Counted from the first letter of the stretch, positions 50,739 through 60,043 are shown. The stretch is 64,000 nt of DNA from Arsenicicoccus bolidensis DSM 15745 (GCF_000426385.1 NZ_AUFG01000010.1:1-64000), one strand, 5' to 3'. The notes: generated by a model not told the origin, from the sequence alone. Numbers and translations: made by a program.

Positions 50739-51439
50739 CGAACGCCGCCGACTCCACGACCGCGCGCCCCACCCGGGTGCTGCTCGTCGACGACACCGCG
50801 TTGTTCCGCCGCGCGATCGCGACGCTGGTCGACGCCCAGCCGGACCTGGAGGTCGTCGGCCAGGCCGACAACGGCCTCGAGGGCGTCGAGCAGGCGCGAC
50901 GGCTGCAGCCCGACCTGGTGGTCATGGACATGGAGATGCCGGTCATGACGGGCATCGAGGCCGCCAAGGTGATCCTCGAGCAGCTCCCCGGCATCAAGGT
51001 GATCATGCTGACGGTCTGCGACGACGACGAGCGGCTGCTCGGGGCCATCCGCATGGGCGTGCACGGCTACCTGCTCAAGGACCTGCACCCCGAGGAGCTG
51101 TTCGCCATGCTCCGGTCGGCGGCCCGCGACGAGACCCCGGTGTCTCCCCAGCTGGTGGGCCGCCTCCTGGCCGAGCTGCGCGGGGGCGGCGCTCGGCATA
51201 CCTCTCCTGCCACGGCGCAGGCCGCGGAGCCTCAGCTGTCCCAGCGCGAGATGGACACCCTCAAGCTCGTCGCGCGGGGCATGTCCAACCGCGAGATCGG
51301 TCGCGCGCTGTCGATCACCGAGGGCACCGTCAAGAACCACGTGCACAACGCGCTGCACAAGCTCGGGCTCGACACCCGCATCCAGGCCGCGGCCTACATG
51401 GTGCGCTCGGGCTATGCCGAGCCGCCGCGCACCGACTGA
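50735..51439 (+). CDS. NarL-family response regulator
   Basis: A 234-residue regulator. Receiver: RVLLVDDTALFRRAIATLVD, LVVMDMEMPVMTG (phospho-acceptor Asp near residue 64), IMLTVCDDDE and GYLLKDLHPEE. A Gly/Ala/Thr-rich linker follows, then the LuxR HTH (LSQREMDTLKLVARGMSNRE, SITEGTVKNHVHNALHKLGL). It immediately precedes nrfHA and is transcribed the same way, so control of nitrite ammonification is likely. The adjoining shared motif at 51487 is a candidate site. The kinase partner is interrupted. Confidence 0.9.
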   Translation: MTNAADSTTARPTRVLLVDDTALFRRAIATLVDAQPDLEVVGQADNGLEGVEQARRLQPDLVVMDMEMPVMTGIEAAKVILEQLPGIKVIMLTVCDDDERLLGAIRMGVHGYLLKDLHPEELFAMLRSAARDETPVSPQLVGRLLAELRGGGARHTSPATAQAAEPQLSQREMDTLKLVARGMSNREIGRALSITEGTVKNHVHNALHKLGLDTRIQAAAYMVRSGYAEPPRTD

Positions 51440-51486
51440 TCCCCTGCCGCCCCTGACCCATGGGTACAGCCTGGGGGATCCTGCAT

Positions 51487-51519
51487 ATACCTCTTTTCTA
51501 TCCATCGACGGATGGTCCG
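51487..51519 (+). promoter_or_regulatory. Promoter-proximal motif shared with the cytochrome-maturation operon, copy 1
   Basis: ATACCTCTTTTCTATCCA (51487-51504) matches 53814-53831 at 15 of 18 positions, and CGACGGATGGTCCG (51506-51519) is identical to 53844-53857. It lies about 30 nt before the nrfH start. Confidence 0.6.
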
Positions 51520-51549
51520 GGCCCCACCACCGGCCGCAGGATGAGTGCG

Positions 51550-52092
51550 ATGGACGTGCCGACAGCGGCAGGTCCGCACGCGCACGCAAAGGATGGTGAC
51601 GAGGTGGCCGCTCCCCAGGGGTCGCGCCTCGGGTGGCTCATGTCACCCAGAGGACTCTTCTCCGTCTTCCTGTCCCTGGGCATCGGCACCCTGGTCGGCG
51701 TCGTGCTCTTCACGATGGTCTACGCCAATGGCGCTTCGTACCTCTCGAGCGACCCGAAGGCCTGCGTCAACTGCCACGTGATGAACACGGAGTACAACGC
51801 CTGGGTCAAGTCCAGCCACGGCAAGGTAGCGACCTGCAACGACTGCCACACCCCCCACGACCTGGTGGGGAAGTACCTGACGAAGGCCGAGCACGGGTGG
51901 AACCACTCCCTCGCCTTCACGACCGGCAACTTCCCGCAGAACATCCAGATCAAGGAGCGGAGCCTGGCGACCGTCGAGGAGAACTGCTTGCGCTGCCACC
52001 AACAGCTGGTGGAGGGCATCCAGCACAGCCGGCCCCCCAACCAGAAGGTCTCGTGCGTGCAGTGTCACGCCGACGTCGGGCACATGAGGTGA
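51550..52092 (+). CDS. nrfH: NrfH tetraheme cytochrome c (quinol dehydrogenase)
   Basis: A membrane-anchored NapC/NirT-type cytochrome of about 180 residues. One helix (GLFSVFLSLGIGTLVGVVLF) is followed by four c-heme motifs: CVNCH, CNDCH, CLRCH and CVQCH. It passes electrons from menaquinol to NrfA on the outer face of the membrane. The cytoplasmic N-tail of about 45 residues is longer than usual. ATG 51550 is chosen for its AGGA spacing; ATG 51541 is possible. nrfA follows after 4 nt. Confidence 0.9.
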   Translation: MDVPTAAGPHAHAKDGDEVAAPQGSRLGWLMSPRGLFSVFLSLGIGTLVGVVLFTMVYANGASYLSSDPKACVNCHVMNTEYNAWVKSSHGKVATCNDCHTPHDLVGKYLTKAEHGWNHSLAFTTGNFPQNIQIKERSLATVEENCLRCHQQLVEGIQHSRPPNQKVSCVQCHADVGHMR

Positions 52093-52096
52093 GGAC

Positions 52097-53644
52097 ATGA
52101 ACGCGACAGCATCTGACAATCCCAAGGGCGCGAGGAAGCGTCGTGGCGGAGGCCGCAAGGGACTCCTGGCCGCGATCGTCCTGGCCACCGCGTTGGTGAC
52201 GGTGGGCGTCGTCGCCCTCCTCGTCAACATCTTCCAGCACAAGCAGGAGGCCCAGGACACCAACTTCGCAGTGGTGCAGCTCGACGAGACCGTCGTCGAC
52301 CCGGCCGTGTGGGGCAAGAACTTCCCGCTGCAGTACGACATGTACAAGCGGACCACCGACCAGCAGCGCACGAAGTTCGGTGGCTCCGAGGCGGTGCCCC
52401 ACGTCCCCGAGGGCGCGGACGCCCGCAGCACCGTGGCGGGGCAGAAGCTCGAGAAGGACCCGCGGCTCGTGCAGATGTGGGCCGGCTACGCCTTCGCGAC
52501 CGACTACCGCGAGAAGCGCGGCCACGCCTACATGCTCGTCGACCAGCGTGACACCAAGCGGGTCAACGAGTTCAAGCAGCCGGGCACCTGCCTCAACTGC
52601 CACGCCTCCATGGCCAAGGTCTACAAGGACCTCGGCAACGGTGACGCCAAGGCCGGCTTCGACAAGATCAACCACATGACCTACCAGGAGGCCACCAAGC
52701 TGGTGGATCACCCGGTGGCCTGCATCGACTGCCACGACCCCAAGACGATGCAGCTGCGGATCACGCGTCCTGCCTTCCAGGAGGGCATCAAGGCGCTCAA
52801 GGCCAGCCAGGGCGTCCCGAACTTCGACGTCAACACCCAGGCCACCACCCAGGAGATGCGGTCCTTCGTCTGCGCCCAGTGCCACGTGGAGTACTACTTC
52901 AAGGGCAAGGACAAGACGCTGACCTTCCCGTGGGCCAAGGGCGTCAACCTGGACAACGAGTTCGCGTACTACCAGGAGGTGGGCTTCACCGACTGGGAGC
53001 ACAAGACGACGGGCACCCCGATGCTCAAGGCCCAGCACCCCGAGTTCGAGATGTGGAACCAGGGCGTGCACGCCAAGGCCGGCGTGACCTGCGCTGACTG
53101 TCACATGCCGTACACCGCGGTCGGTGCGCAGAAGGTCTCCGACCACTGGGTCCGCAGCCCGATGCTCAACGTCAACAAGTCCTGCCAGGTGTGCCACCAC
53201 GCCTCCGAGGACGAGCTGAAGTCCCGCGTCGAGACGATCCAGACCCGCGTGGCCACCAGCCGCAGCCAGGCCTTCGACGGCCTGACCGCCCTGATCAAGG
53301 ACATCGAGGACGCCAAGAAGGCCGGTGCTCCCGAGGACCGGATCGTGGCCGCGCAGACCTGGCACCGCAAGGCGTCGTTCTACATCGACTACGTGATCTC
53401 GGAGAACTCGACCGGCTTCCACGCCCCCGAGGAGTCCATCCGCTACATGCAGACGGCGACCGACTCGGTCCGCAAGGGTCAGCTGGCCCTGCTGGGCAAG
53501 GAGAAGGCCGACCCCACCGCAGCCAAGGCCTTCCAGATGTGGAAGGAGAAGAAGGCTGCCGACGCCAAGGCCGCTGCCGCCGGCCCCAAGGCACCGGCCA
53601 CGCCGGCAGCGACGGCGACGCCGACGCCCACCCCGTCTCGCTGA
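52097..53644 (+). CDS. nrfA: NrfA pentaheme cytochrome c nitrite reductase
   Basis: A 515-residue enzyme reducing nitrite to ammonia with six electrons. An uncleaved-looking N-terminal anchor (LLAAIVLATALVTVGVVALL) precedes five c-hemes: CLNCH, CIDCH, CAQCH, CADCH, CQVCH. Heme 1, normally CXXCK, is CXXCH here. Active-site elements are present: Arg in VDQRDTKRV, Tyr in CAQCHVEYYF, His in GVHAKAGVTCADCH, and the calcium-type Lys/Gln in LKAQHPEFE. The C-terminal 35 residues are Ala/Pro/Thr low complexity. GTGAGG precedes ATG 52097. Confidence 0.95.
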   Translation: MNATASDNPKGARKRRGGGRKGLLAAIVLATALVTVGVVALLVNIFQHKQEAQDTNFAVVQLDETVVDPAVWGKNFPLQYDMYKRTTDQQRTKFGGSEAVPHVPEGADARSTVAGQKLEKDPRLVQMWAGYAFATDYREKRGHAYMLVDQRDTKRVNEFKQPGTCLNCHASMAKVYKDLGNGDAKAGFDKINHMTYQEATKLVDHPVACIDCHDPKTMQLRITRPAFQEGIKALKASQGVPNFDVNTQATTQEMRSFVCAQCHVEYYFKGKDKTLTFPWAKGVNLDNEFAYYQEVGFTDWEHKTTGTPMLKAQHPEFEMWNQGVHAKAGVTCADCHMPYTAVGAQKVSDHWVRSPMLNVNKSCQVCHHASEDELKSRVETIQTRVATSRSQAFDGLTALIKDIEDAKKAGAPEDRIVAAQTWHRKASFYIDYVISENSTGFHAPEESIRYMQTATDSVRKGQLALLGKEKADPTAAKAFQMWKEKKAADAKAAAAGPKAPATPAATATPTPTPSR

Positions 53645-53652
53645 CGGGATCG

Positions 53653-53683
53653 GAGGGGCACCGCACCCGACTCGGTGCCCCTC
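53653..53683 (+). terminator. First terminator after nrfA
   Basis: GAGGGGCACCG (53653-53663) pairs perfectly with 53673-53683, loop 9 nt, starting 9 nt past the nrfA stop. Confidence 0.8.
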
Positions 53684-53694
53684 CCACACGGACC

Positions 53695-53722
53695 AGACCG
53701 CCTCGTGGGGACGAGGCGGTCT
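53695..53722 (+). terminator. Second terminator after nrfA
   Basis: AGACCGCCTCGT (53695-53706) pairs perfectly with 53711-53722, loop GGGG. Two hairpins in tandem separate nrfHA firmly from the maturation operon. Confidence 0.8.
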
Positions 53723-53813
53723 GCCCGTGCGTGGGGGTCCTGGCCCGCCCTCTCCCGCGACGGCCGGGGCACAGGTCCGGTCTATCCCCGCGGCCGTCGT
53801 CTATATCCTCTAA

Positions 53814-53857
53814 ATACCTTGGTTCTATCCAAGACGTGCCCTACGACGGATGGTCCG
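53814..53857 (+). promoter_or_regulatory. Promoter-proximal shared motif, copy 2
   Basis: ATACCTTGGTTCTATCCA (53814-53831) and CGACGGATGGTCCG (53844-53857) repeat the elements found before nrfH. The two blocks are 12 nt apart here and 1 nt apart at nrfH. Confidence 0.6.
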
Positions 53858-53933
53858 ACCGGGTGGTCGAGGCGGAGGCTGGGGTCATCGGACTCCCCGC
53901 GGCCCACCGGCCGCCCGAGCACAGGACACTCGT

Positions 53934-54902
53934 ATGACGCAGCGCCAGGCGCCCCAGACACCACCCGCAGGCGGCGGCACCCCCGCCCCGACGCACGAGA
54001 GCGGCGACCTGCGCCAGGCCCTGCTCGCGTCGCTCGGCCTCCCCGCCGACGCCACGCCCGAGGCGGTCGAGGCCGCCCACGAGCGCGTCGCGACATACCT
54101 CTCCTCGGCACCGACCGAGCTGTCCGGCTGGGCCACCCAGCAGGCGACGGCCGCCGACGCGGCCCACGCCGTGCTCACCGGCAAGGCCGGCGACGTCCTG
54201 AGCCGCCGCGCGACGCCCGTGACGGCGGCTCGGCGGACGGGCGACCGGCCGCAGATCCCCAAGCTGGTCACCGTGCTCGGGTCCATCGCACTGATCGCCG
54301 CCATCGTGGTCGGCGTCTACGTCTGGGGCCCGTCCCGCAACCCCACGCAGGCCAACCCGCCCGTGGCGATGGCGGACCAGGCCGCCGCGGGCGCCACCGC
54401 CAAGCCGTCACCGACCGCCACGACCCTGGACACCGCCAAGGCCAAGGCGCTCGAGGACAAGATCAAGGCCGACCCCAAGGACGAGCAGGCCATGGCCGAG
54501 CTCGGTGACCTCTACTTCGGGGCCAACCACTTCCAGAAGGCCGCGGCCATGCGGCAGAAGATGCTGGCGCTCAAGCCCAACGACACCAACCTGATGCTGT
54601 CGACCGGGGTCGCGCTCTTCAACGCCCGCGACCTCAAGGGCGCCGAGGCCCAGTGGAACAACGCGATCAAGGTCGACCCCAAGAAGGCCGAGGCGTACTA
54701 CGACCTGGGCTTCCTCAAGCTCAGCCAGACCCCGCCCGACTCCGCCGGCGCCAAGGCGCTGTGGGACAAGGTCATCGAGCTCGACCCCAACGGTCCGCTG
54801 GCCCAGAAGGTCCAGAACCACATGGGCGCGATCATGACGCCCGCCCCCACCGGCGCCGCCCACGGCTCCGGGGCCACGCCCGCACCGACGACCAGCAAGT
54901 GA
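53934..54902 (+). CDS. Membrane-anchored TPR protein (CcmI/NrfG-like)
   Basis: A 322-residue protein. Cytoplasmic N-domain with [18 protein letters not shown], one membrane helix near residue 120 ([20 protein letters not shown]), then external TPR repeats ([40 protein letters not shown]). The layout resembles the TPR part of CcmI or NrfG, which present apocytochrome to the heme-attachment machinery. It is the first gene of the maturation operon, which supports such a chaperone role by inference. AGGA precedes ATG 53934. Confidence 0.8.
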   Translation: MTQRQAPQTPPAGGGTPAPTHESGDLRQALLASLGLPADATPEAVEAAHERVATYLSSAPTELSGWATQQATAADAAHAVLTGKAGDVLSRRATPVTAARRTGDRPQIPKLVTVLGSIALIAAIVVGVYVWGPSRNPTQANPPVAMADQAAAGATAKPSPTATTLDTAKAKALEDKIKADPKDEQAMAELGDLYFGANHFQKAAAMRQKMLALKPNDTNLMLSTGVALFNARDLKGAEAQWNNAIKVDPKKAEAYYDLGFLKLSQTPPDSAGAKALWDKVIELDPNGPLAQKVQNHMGAIMTPAPTGAAHGSGATPAPTTSK

Positions 54903-54903
54903 C

Positions 54904-55623
54904 ATGGACGGGATCACCATCCCGCTCGCGCTGCTGGCGGGAATCGTCGCCTTCGCCTCACCCTGCTTCCTGCCGGTCGTGCCGGTCTTCGTGAGCTATG
55001 TCGCGGGGACCTTGCCGGTCGGCGGGGGACGGGCCCGGCGCAACGCCGCCGCCCAGGCCCTGGCCTCCGTGCTCGGCTTCGGGGTCGTCTTCATCGCCCT
55101 GTGGTGCTCCATCGGACTGATCGGGTATGCCGTCGGCGACCACCGCGACGCCCTGCGCATCATCGGCGGGGTCGCCCTGATCGTCATGGGCCTGCACGTC
55201 GCCCGGCTGATCGAGATCCCCGTCCTCTACCGCGAGGTCCACGCCCCCGTCGGCGGCCGGCCGCAGCTCCCGGGGCAGCAGGCCCCGACATACCGGCGAT
55301 CCCTGCTGATGGGCCTCGCCTTCGGCGCCGGCTGGACCCCGTGCATCGGACCGGTCCTCGGCGGCGTCCTCGGGCTCGCCACGGCGAGCGACTCGGTGGG
55401 GCGCGGCGCGCTCCTGCTGGTCGCCTTCGCCCTCGGTCTCGGCATCCCCTTCGTGCTCGTCGCGATGGGCGCCACCGAGATCACCGCCCGTCTCGGCTGG
55501 CTGCGCAAGCACGAGATGGCGATGTCCCTCCTGTCCGGCGCGATGCTCGTCCTCATCGGGTTCGCCATGGTCACCAACATCTTCGGCAAGCTGTCCGGCC
55601 TCATCCCGGCCGTCGGCGTGTGA
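54904..55623 (+). CDS. ccdA: CcdA thiol-disulfide electron carrier
   Basis: A 239-residue membrane protein with six helices. The two redox cysteines are in [20 protein letters not shown] (helix 1) and [16 protein letters not shown] (helix 4). It moves reducing equivalents from cytoplasmic thioredoxin outwards to keep apocytochrome cysteines reduced. It begins 1 nt after the TPR gene. Confidence 0.9.
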   Translation: MDGITIPLALLAGIVAFASPCFLPVVPVFVSYVAGTLPVGGGRARRNAAAQALASVLGFGVVFIALWCSIGLIGYAVGDHRDALRIIGGVALIVMGLHVARLIEIPVLYREVHAPVGGRPQLPGQQAPTYRRSLLMGLAFGAGWTPCIGPVLGGVLGLATASDSVGRGALLLVAFALGLGIPFVLVAMGATEITARLGWLRKHEMAMSLLSGAMLVLIGFAMVTNIFGKLSGLIPAVGV

Positions 55624-55637
55624 GACAGGCAGAGCTC

Positions 55638-57143
55638 ATGAGCAACGACACCCACCTCCTGACCGAGGACACGATCGAGTCCGCCGACACGATCCGCATG
55701 CCCCGGCCGCTCTACAAGGTCTATCGGGTCTTCATCTCCAAGCGCACCGGCATCGGCCTCATCCTCGCGATGGGCTTCCTCACCCTCATGGGGACGCTGA
55801 TCCAGCAGTCCACGGAGAACAACCGGGCCGACGCCACCGCCTACGCCGACTGGCTGGACTCGGTGCGGCCTCGCTACCAGGGCTGGACCGGAGTGCTGGA
55901 CCTGCTCGGCATGTTCAACGTCTTCGGCTCGGTGTGGTTCAAGGCCGTCAACGTGCTGCTGTGCATCTCGATCCTGTGCTGCATCATGCACCGCATCCCG
56001 CTGCTGTGGAAGCGGGCCACCCGCCCCCAGCTGCACGTCACCGAGGGATTCTTCGCCCACGCGAGCATCCACCACGACGTGACCGCCCCGGTGCCCGCCG
56101 AGCAGAGCCTCGAGCACCTCCGCACGACCATGCGGCGCAAGGGCTATCGCGTGATCGACGACCCCCGCGGGCCCGGCCTCAACCTCTACACCGACAAGTT
56201 CCGGTGGCCGCCGTTCGGCACGATCTTCGCCCACGTCGCGTTCGTCATCATCCTGCTCGGCGTCCTGGTCACGTCCAACACCGGCTTCTCCGAGGACAAC
56301 GTCCCCGTCTCGATCGGTGACCGCGTCGACATCGGCCACGGCACCGGCCTGACCATCACCGCCACCTCCTTCTCCGACACCTACTACGAGGACGGCCGGC
56401 CCAAGGACTACGTCAGCCACCTCGTCCTCTACAAGGACGGCGTGCAGGTCAAGGAGCAGGACACCCGGGTCAACGAGCCGCTGCGCTACGAGGGGGTCAA
56501 GTTCTTCCAGGCCAGCTTCGGCTTCGCAGCCCGCATCCAGGTCAAGGACTCCACCGGCAAGGTGCTCCACGAGGGTGGCGTGCCGCTGCAGTACACGACC
56601 GAGGACCAGAAGAACTCCTTCGGCAAGCTGCCGCTGCCGAACCAGGGCGTCGACGCCTTCGTCATCACGGCGGCCTCCGGGCAGACCGACGCGCAGATCC
56701 AGCCGGGCGACGTCGCCATCAAGGTGCAGCCCACCGACCAGGACAGCACCATCGGCCAGAAGGTCATCACCCAGGGCCAGACCGCGCAGATCGGCGACCT
56801 GACCTACACCTTCCTGCGCGAGCAGCAGTACACCGGGCTCATGGTCTCCGACGACCCGGGCGCCCTGTGGGTCTGGGTCGGCTCCACGATGATCGTCGCC
56901 GGCATGACCATCACGATGTTCTTCCGGCACCGCCGGATCTGGGTCCGCGTCCAGCCGTCCGGCGACGGCTCGCGCATCCGCCTCGCCTCGTCCGAGCGCC
57001 ACGACACGGCCTACGAGGGCTGGGTCTCCCGCCTCGTCGACGACCTGTCCGCCGACCTCGGCGCCACGCCCACCCCGGGCCACCACACCACCGCCGGTCG
57101 TGACCACGACCGCGCCGACCTTGCCAGCACGGTAGGAGCCTGA
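55638..57143 (+). CDS. resB: ResB/Ccs1 cytochrome c biogenesis protein
   Basis: A 501-residue membrane protein: KRTGIGLILAMGFLTLMGTL (helix 1), FKAVNVLLCISILCCIMHRI (helix 2) and FGTIFAHVAFVIILLGVLVT (helix 3), a large external domain of about 240 residues (VNEPLRYEGVKFFQASFGFA is the typical ResB segment), and a last helix near LWVWVGSTMIVAGMTITMFF. With CcsB it forms the system II heme lyase. ATG 55638 follows ccdA by 14 nt. Confidence 0.9.
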   Translation: MSNDTHLLTEDTIESADTIRMPRPLYKVYRVFISKRTGIGLILAMGFLTLMGTLIQQSTENNRADATAYADWLDSVRPRYQGWTGVLDLLGMFNVFGSVWFKAVNVLLCISILCCIMHRIPLLWKRATRPQLHVTEGFFAHASIHHDVTAPVPAEQSLEHLRTTMRRKGYRVIDDPRGPGLNLYTDKFRWPPFGTIFAHVAFVIILLGVLVTSNTGFSEDNVPVSIGDRVDIGHGTGLTITATSFSDTYYEDGRPKDYVSHLVLYKDGVQVKEQDTRVNEPLRYEGVKFFQASFGFAARIQVKDSTGKVLHEGGVPLQYTTEDQKNSFGKLPLPNQGVDAFVITAASGQTDAQIQPGDVAIKVQPTDQDSTIGQKVITQGQTAQIGDLTYTFLREQQYTGLMVSDDPGALWVWVGSTMIVAGMTITMFFRHRRIWVRVQPSGDGSRIRLASSERHDTAYEGWVSRLVDDLSADLGATPTPGHHTTAGRDHDRADLASTVGA

Positions 57144-57145
57144 CG

Positions 57146-58072
57146 ATGTTCGCCCTCTCCCAGTACGCCCTGATCGCGGGGACGATCCTCGTGTGGCTCG
57201 GTGTCGCCGCCACGATCGTCAACCTGACCCGCAAGCCCGCCGAGCGCGAGGCCATCGCCCCCGCGCGCGCCACCGTCGGCGGCGCCGCGCTCGCGGGCGG
57301 CGGCACCGCCGTCCTGACCGGCCACGCGCCGACCGCCCTCGGCCGCACCGGGGTGCGCGGACCGGCGTGGTACGCCACCAAGGTCACCCAGGTCGCGCTC
57401 CTGTGCCTCACGGTCGCGCTCGCCGCCAGCGCGGCGGCCACCGGCCACGGGCCCTTCTCCAACCAGCACGAGTTCGCGGTGTCCTTCGCCTGGGGCGTCC
57501 TCGCGGCCTACGTCTTCTTCGAGTGGCGGTATGACGTCAAGGCGCTCGCCGTCTTCGTCCTGCCGATCGCCGCGGCCATGCTGACCTACGCGACCACCGT
57601 CGACGCCAAGCCCGGCCCCCTGGTCCCCGCCCTGCAGAACTCCCTGCTGCTGACCGCGCACGTCTTCACCGCCGTCCTCGGCTACGGCGCCGCCGCGGTG
57701 GCGTGCGGCGCGGGCATCGGCTATCTCATCGCCCCGCACCTCACCTGGAAGGGCATGCCCAAGCGGTCCTTCCTGGACGAGCTCGGCTACCGCGCGGTGA
57801 TGATCGCCTACCCGCTCCTCACCGTCATGATCATCCTCGGCGCCATCTGGGCCGACATCGCGTGGGGCCGCTACTGGAGCTGGGACCCCAAGGAGACCGC
57901 CGCCCTGGTCACCTGGCTGATCTACGGCGCCTACCTGCACGCCCGCGTGGCCCGCGGCTGGCGCGGTGAACGGTCCGCCTACCTGCTGATCCTCGGCTTC
58001 GTGGCCATCCTGTTCACCTTCTTCGGCAACTACTTCTTCGGTGGCCTGCACTCCTACGGGGGGTCGATGTGA
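57146..58072 (+). CDS. ccsB: CcsB/ResC cytochrome c biogenesis protein
   Basis: A 308-residue membrane protein of the heme-handling family. The tryptophan-rich heme motif is WGRYWSWDPKETAALVTWLI, with flanking histidines in LTAHVFTAVLGYG and YLHARVARGW. About eight helices. Forms the synthase with ResB. ATG 57146 is 2 nt after the resB stop. Confidence 0.9.
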   Translation: MFALSQYALIAGTILVWLGVAATIVNLTRKPAEREAIAPARATVGGAALAGGGTAVLTGHAPTALGRTGVRGPAWYATKVTQVALLCLTVALAASAAATGHGPFSNQHEFAVSFAWGVLAAYVFFEWRYDVKALAVFVLPIAAAMLTYATTVDAKPGPLVPALQNSLLLTAHVFTAVLGYGAAAVACGAGIGYLIAPHLTWKGMPKRSFLDELGYRAVMIAYPLLTVMIILGAIWADIAWGRYWSWDPKETAALVTWLIYGAYLHARVARGWRGERSAYLLILGFVAILFTFFGNYFFGGLHSYGGSM

Positions 58073-58767
58073 GCGACGTGACCGACCGCACCCACGCCGC
58101 GGGTGCCGACCAGGGAGCGGCGGGCACCGACCAGCCGACGGCGGGCGCCACCCAGGCCGGCCCGAAGGAGGACTGGCGCGGCGGCATACGAGCCAGCGGG
58201 AGCAAGCAGCTCATCGTCCTGCTCGTGACGGCGCTGCTCGTCGCCGGAGGGGCCTGGCTGCTCGGCGGCAAGGCCGGCTCCGCCAAGAGCGCCCCCCTGA
58301 ACGGCGCCCAGGCCGTCCAGGTCACGGGCGACACCTCCGGGCCGGCCCCCGAGGTCGGCAAGCCCGCGCAGGACTTCACGGCGCGGACCGTCAAGGGGGA
58401 GCCGATCTCCCTGTCCGAGCTCAAGGGCCGCCCGGTGTGGCTGACCTTCGGGGCGTCCTGGTGCACGGCCTGCCGCGCCGAGGCCCCCGACATGCAGGCG
58501 GCCTACACGGCGGCCAAGGCCTCCGGGGTGGAGATCGTCTCCGTCAACATGCAGGAGCTGCCCGCCGACGTGGTGTCCTACGCCGGCAAGCTGGGCCTGA
58601 CCTTTCCCCAGGTCGCCGACCCCGACACCGCCCTCGCCTCGAAGTACCGCGTGATGGGCCTGCCCTCGCACTTCTTCATCGACAAGGAGGGCGTGCTGCG
58701 CTCCCAGCACATCGGCGTGCTCACCCGCAGCGCGATGGACCAGCAGATCGGCACGCTCGCCCGCTGA
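58069..58767 (+). CDS. TlpA/ResA-like membrane-anchored thioredoxin
   Basis: A 232-residue protein with one N-terminal helix (IVLLVTALLVAGGAWLLGG) and an external thioredoxin fold: KPAQDFTARTVKGEPISLSE, active site FGASWCTACRAEAPDMQ and cis-Pro GLPSHFFIDKEG. It reduces apocytochrome CXXCH cysteines using electrons from CcdA. GTG 58069 overlaps the ccsB stop (GTGA). Last gene of the operon. Confidence 0.9.
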   Translation: MSDVTDRTHAAGADQGAAGTDQPTAGATQAGPKEDWRGGIRASGSKQLIVLLVTALLVAGGAWLLGGKAGSAKSAPLNGAQAVQVTGDTSGPAPEVGKPAQDFTARTVKGEPISLSELKGRPVWLTFGASWCTACRAEAPDMQAAYTAAKASGVEIVSVNMQELPADVVSYAGKLGLTFPQVADPDTALASKYRVMGLPSHFFIDKEGVLRSQHIGVLTRSAMDQQIGTLAR

Positions 58768-58770
58768 TCA

Positions 58771-58825
58771 CCGCCCCCTGCCGCCTCTGTCCACGTCGGT
58801 CTCGCCGATCGTGAGGCAGGGGCGG
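58771..58825 (+). terminator. Probable terminator of the maturation operon
   Basis: CCGCCCCCTGCC (58771-58782) pairs with GGCAGGGGCGG (58815-58825) with one bulged base and a long loop. Confidence 0.45.
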
Positions 58826-58905
58826 CTCAGGGGGATCCCCCCTGGCGGAACGTCCGTCCCACCGGCAGCGTTGTCATCGAGACACGCACGCATCGGTTGG
58901 GAGTG

Positions 58906-59961
58906 ATGAGGGTGGTCCTCACCGGACTTCTCGTGAGCACGGGCCTGGTGGCCGTCACCGTCGGGGTCGGACGGTATGCCGCTGACCGCTGGCGACACCG
59001 CAAGGACGCGATCACGGGTCACCGCCTGGCGCCCGGCGTCGCCCTGACCGCCGCCGGCGGTGGGCTGGTCCTGTCGCCGGACGTGCTCGTCCTGACCGAC
59101 CAGCTGCAGGTGGCGGACCCCGCCGCAGCGCTGGCGCTCGGGGTCTACAACGTCCTCGCCATGGGTGGCCTCGGCACCGTGGCCGCCGGCATGTGGCTGT
59201 CGAGCCGGAGGGTGACCCGCCAGGTGCGGGCAGGCGTCGACGCGGTGGCGGACGGCATACCCCTGGTCGCGCGGCGCCGGGCCATGCGCCGCGGCACCCC
59301 GGCGGACTTCCCGCGGGAGTGGGCCAGCCTGATCGCGCTGGACACGGAGCTGACGCAGCGGCTGCTGCGCTACGAGCGCGACCTGGAGGCCGCGGTCAAC
59401 TTCCCGGTGATGAGCGACCACACCGACCCGCTGACCCGCGGCGCGATCGACGCCATGCTGCGCTGCCGCGAGCTGCGGGCCGCCACCCCACCGGCCGGCA
59501 CCCGCGACGTGCGCGACACCGACTACGCGCGGGCGGTCGCCGACTTCCAGGTGGCCCTCGAGGCCGCCGAGGCCAACGCCGAGCGGCTCGTCGCGAGCAC
59601 CTTCACCGAGGACGAGCGCCGCACGCTCGAGGAGGTCACGGCGACGCTGGAGTTCATGCGCGCCAACAGCACGACGCCGGGAGAGCGCGCGGCGGCATAC
59701 GACGAGGTCAGCGCACGGCTCACGCAGGTGATGCAGGCCCGCGGCACGTCGGCTGGTGGTGCTGCGACCGGCGGCGTTGCGACCGGTGGCGTTGCGACCG
59801 GCAGCGCTGAGACCGGTGGCGTTGCGACCGGCGGCGTCGCGGCTGAGGGAGCGACCGGAGGGGCAGCCGCGGGGGAGACGGCGGTGGCGCAGGGCCAGGG
59901 GCAGGCCGCGGTGGCGCGTCCGCATCCCTTCCTGGACGTGACGGACCGCGCCCGCCGCTGA
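58906..59961 (+). CDS. Conserved membrane protein with C-terminal Gly/Ala/Thr repeats
   Basis: A 351-residue protein of unknown function. Two membrane helices near the N-terminus (VVLTGLLVSTGLVAVTVGVG and ALALGVYNVLAMGGLGTVAA) are followed by a soluble helical region (LIALDTELTQRLLRYERDLE, FTEDERRTLEEVTATLEFM). The tail from about residue 285 has repeats of ATGGV, coded by a 15-bp unit (GCGACCGGTGGCGTT) at about 59760-59860. ATG 58906 is chosen; GTG 58903 and TTG 58897 are in frame. Confidence 0.65.
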   Translation: MRVVLTGLLVSTGLVAVTVGVGRYAADRWRHRKDAITGHRLAPGVALTAAGGGLVLSPDVLVLTDQLQVADPAAALALGVYNVLAMGGLGTVAAGMWLSSRRVTRQVRAGVDAVADGIPLVARRRAMRRGTPADFPREWASLIALDTELTQRLLRYERDLEAAVNFPVMSDHTDPLTRGAIDAMLRCRELRAATPPAGTRDVRDTDYARAVADFQVALEAAEANAERLVASTFTEDERRTLEEVTATLEFMRANSTTPGERAAAYDEVSARLTQVMQARGTSAGGAATGGVATGGVATGSAETGGVATGGVAAEGATGGAAAGETAVAQGQGQAAVARPHPFLDVTDRARR

Positions 59962-59975
59962 CCCCCGTGCGCAGA

Positions 59976-60040
59976 CCCGCCGGGGGCGAAGGCATCGACC
60001 GGCGTTCGTTCCCCAGGCTGATGCCTCGGCCCCCGGCGGG
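59976..60040. terminator. 21-bp imperfect hairpin
   Basis: Arms 59976-59996 and 60020-60040 (outer CCCGCCGGGGGC) match at 19 of 21 positions with a 23-nt loop, 15 nt past the stop of the upstream gene. Confidence 0.6.
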
Positions 60041-60043
60041 TGC

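Noticed and set aside
59760-59860. 15-bp tandem repeats as a possible regulatory array
   Set aside because: They lie in frame in the membrane protein gene and encode ATGGV repeats, so coding low complexity is the simpler explanation.
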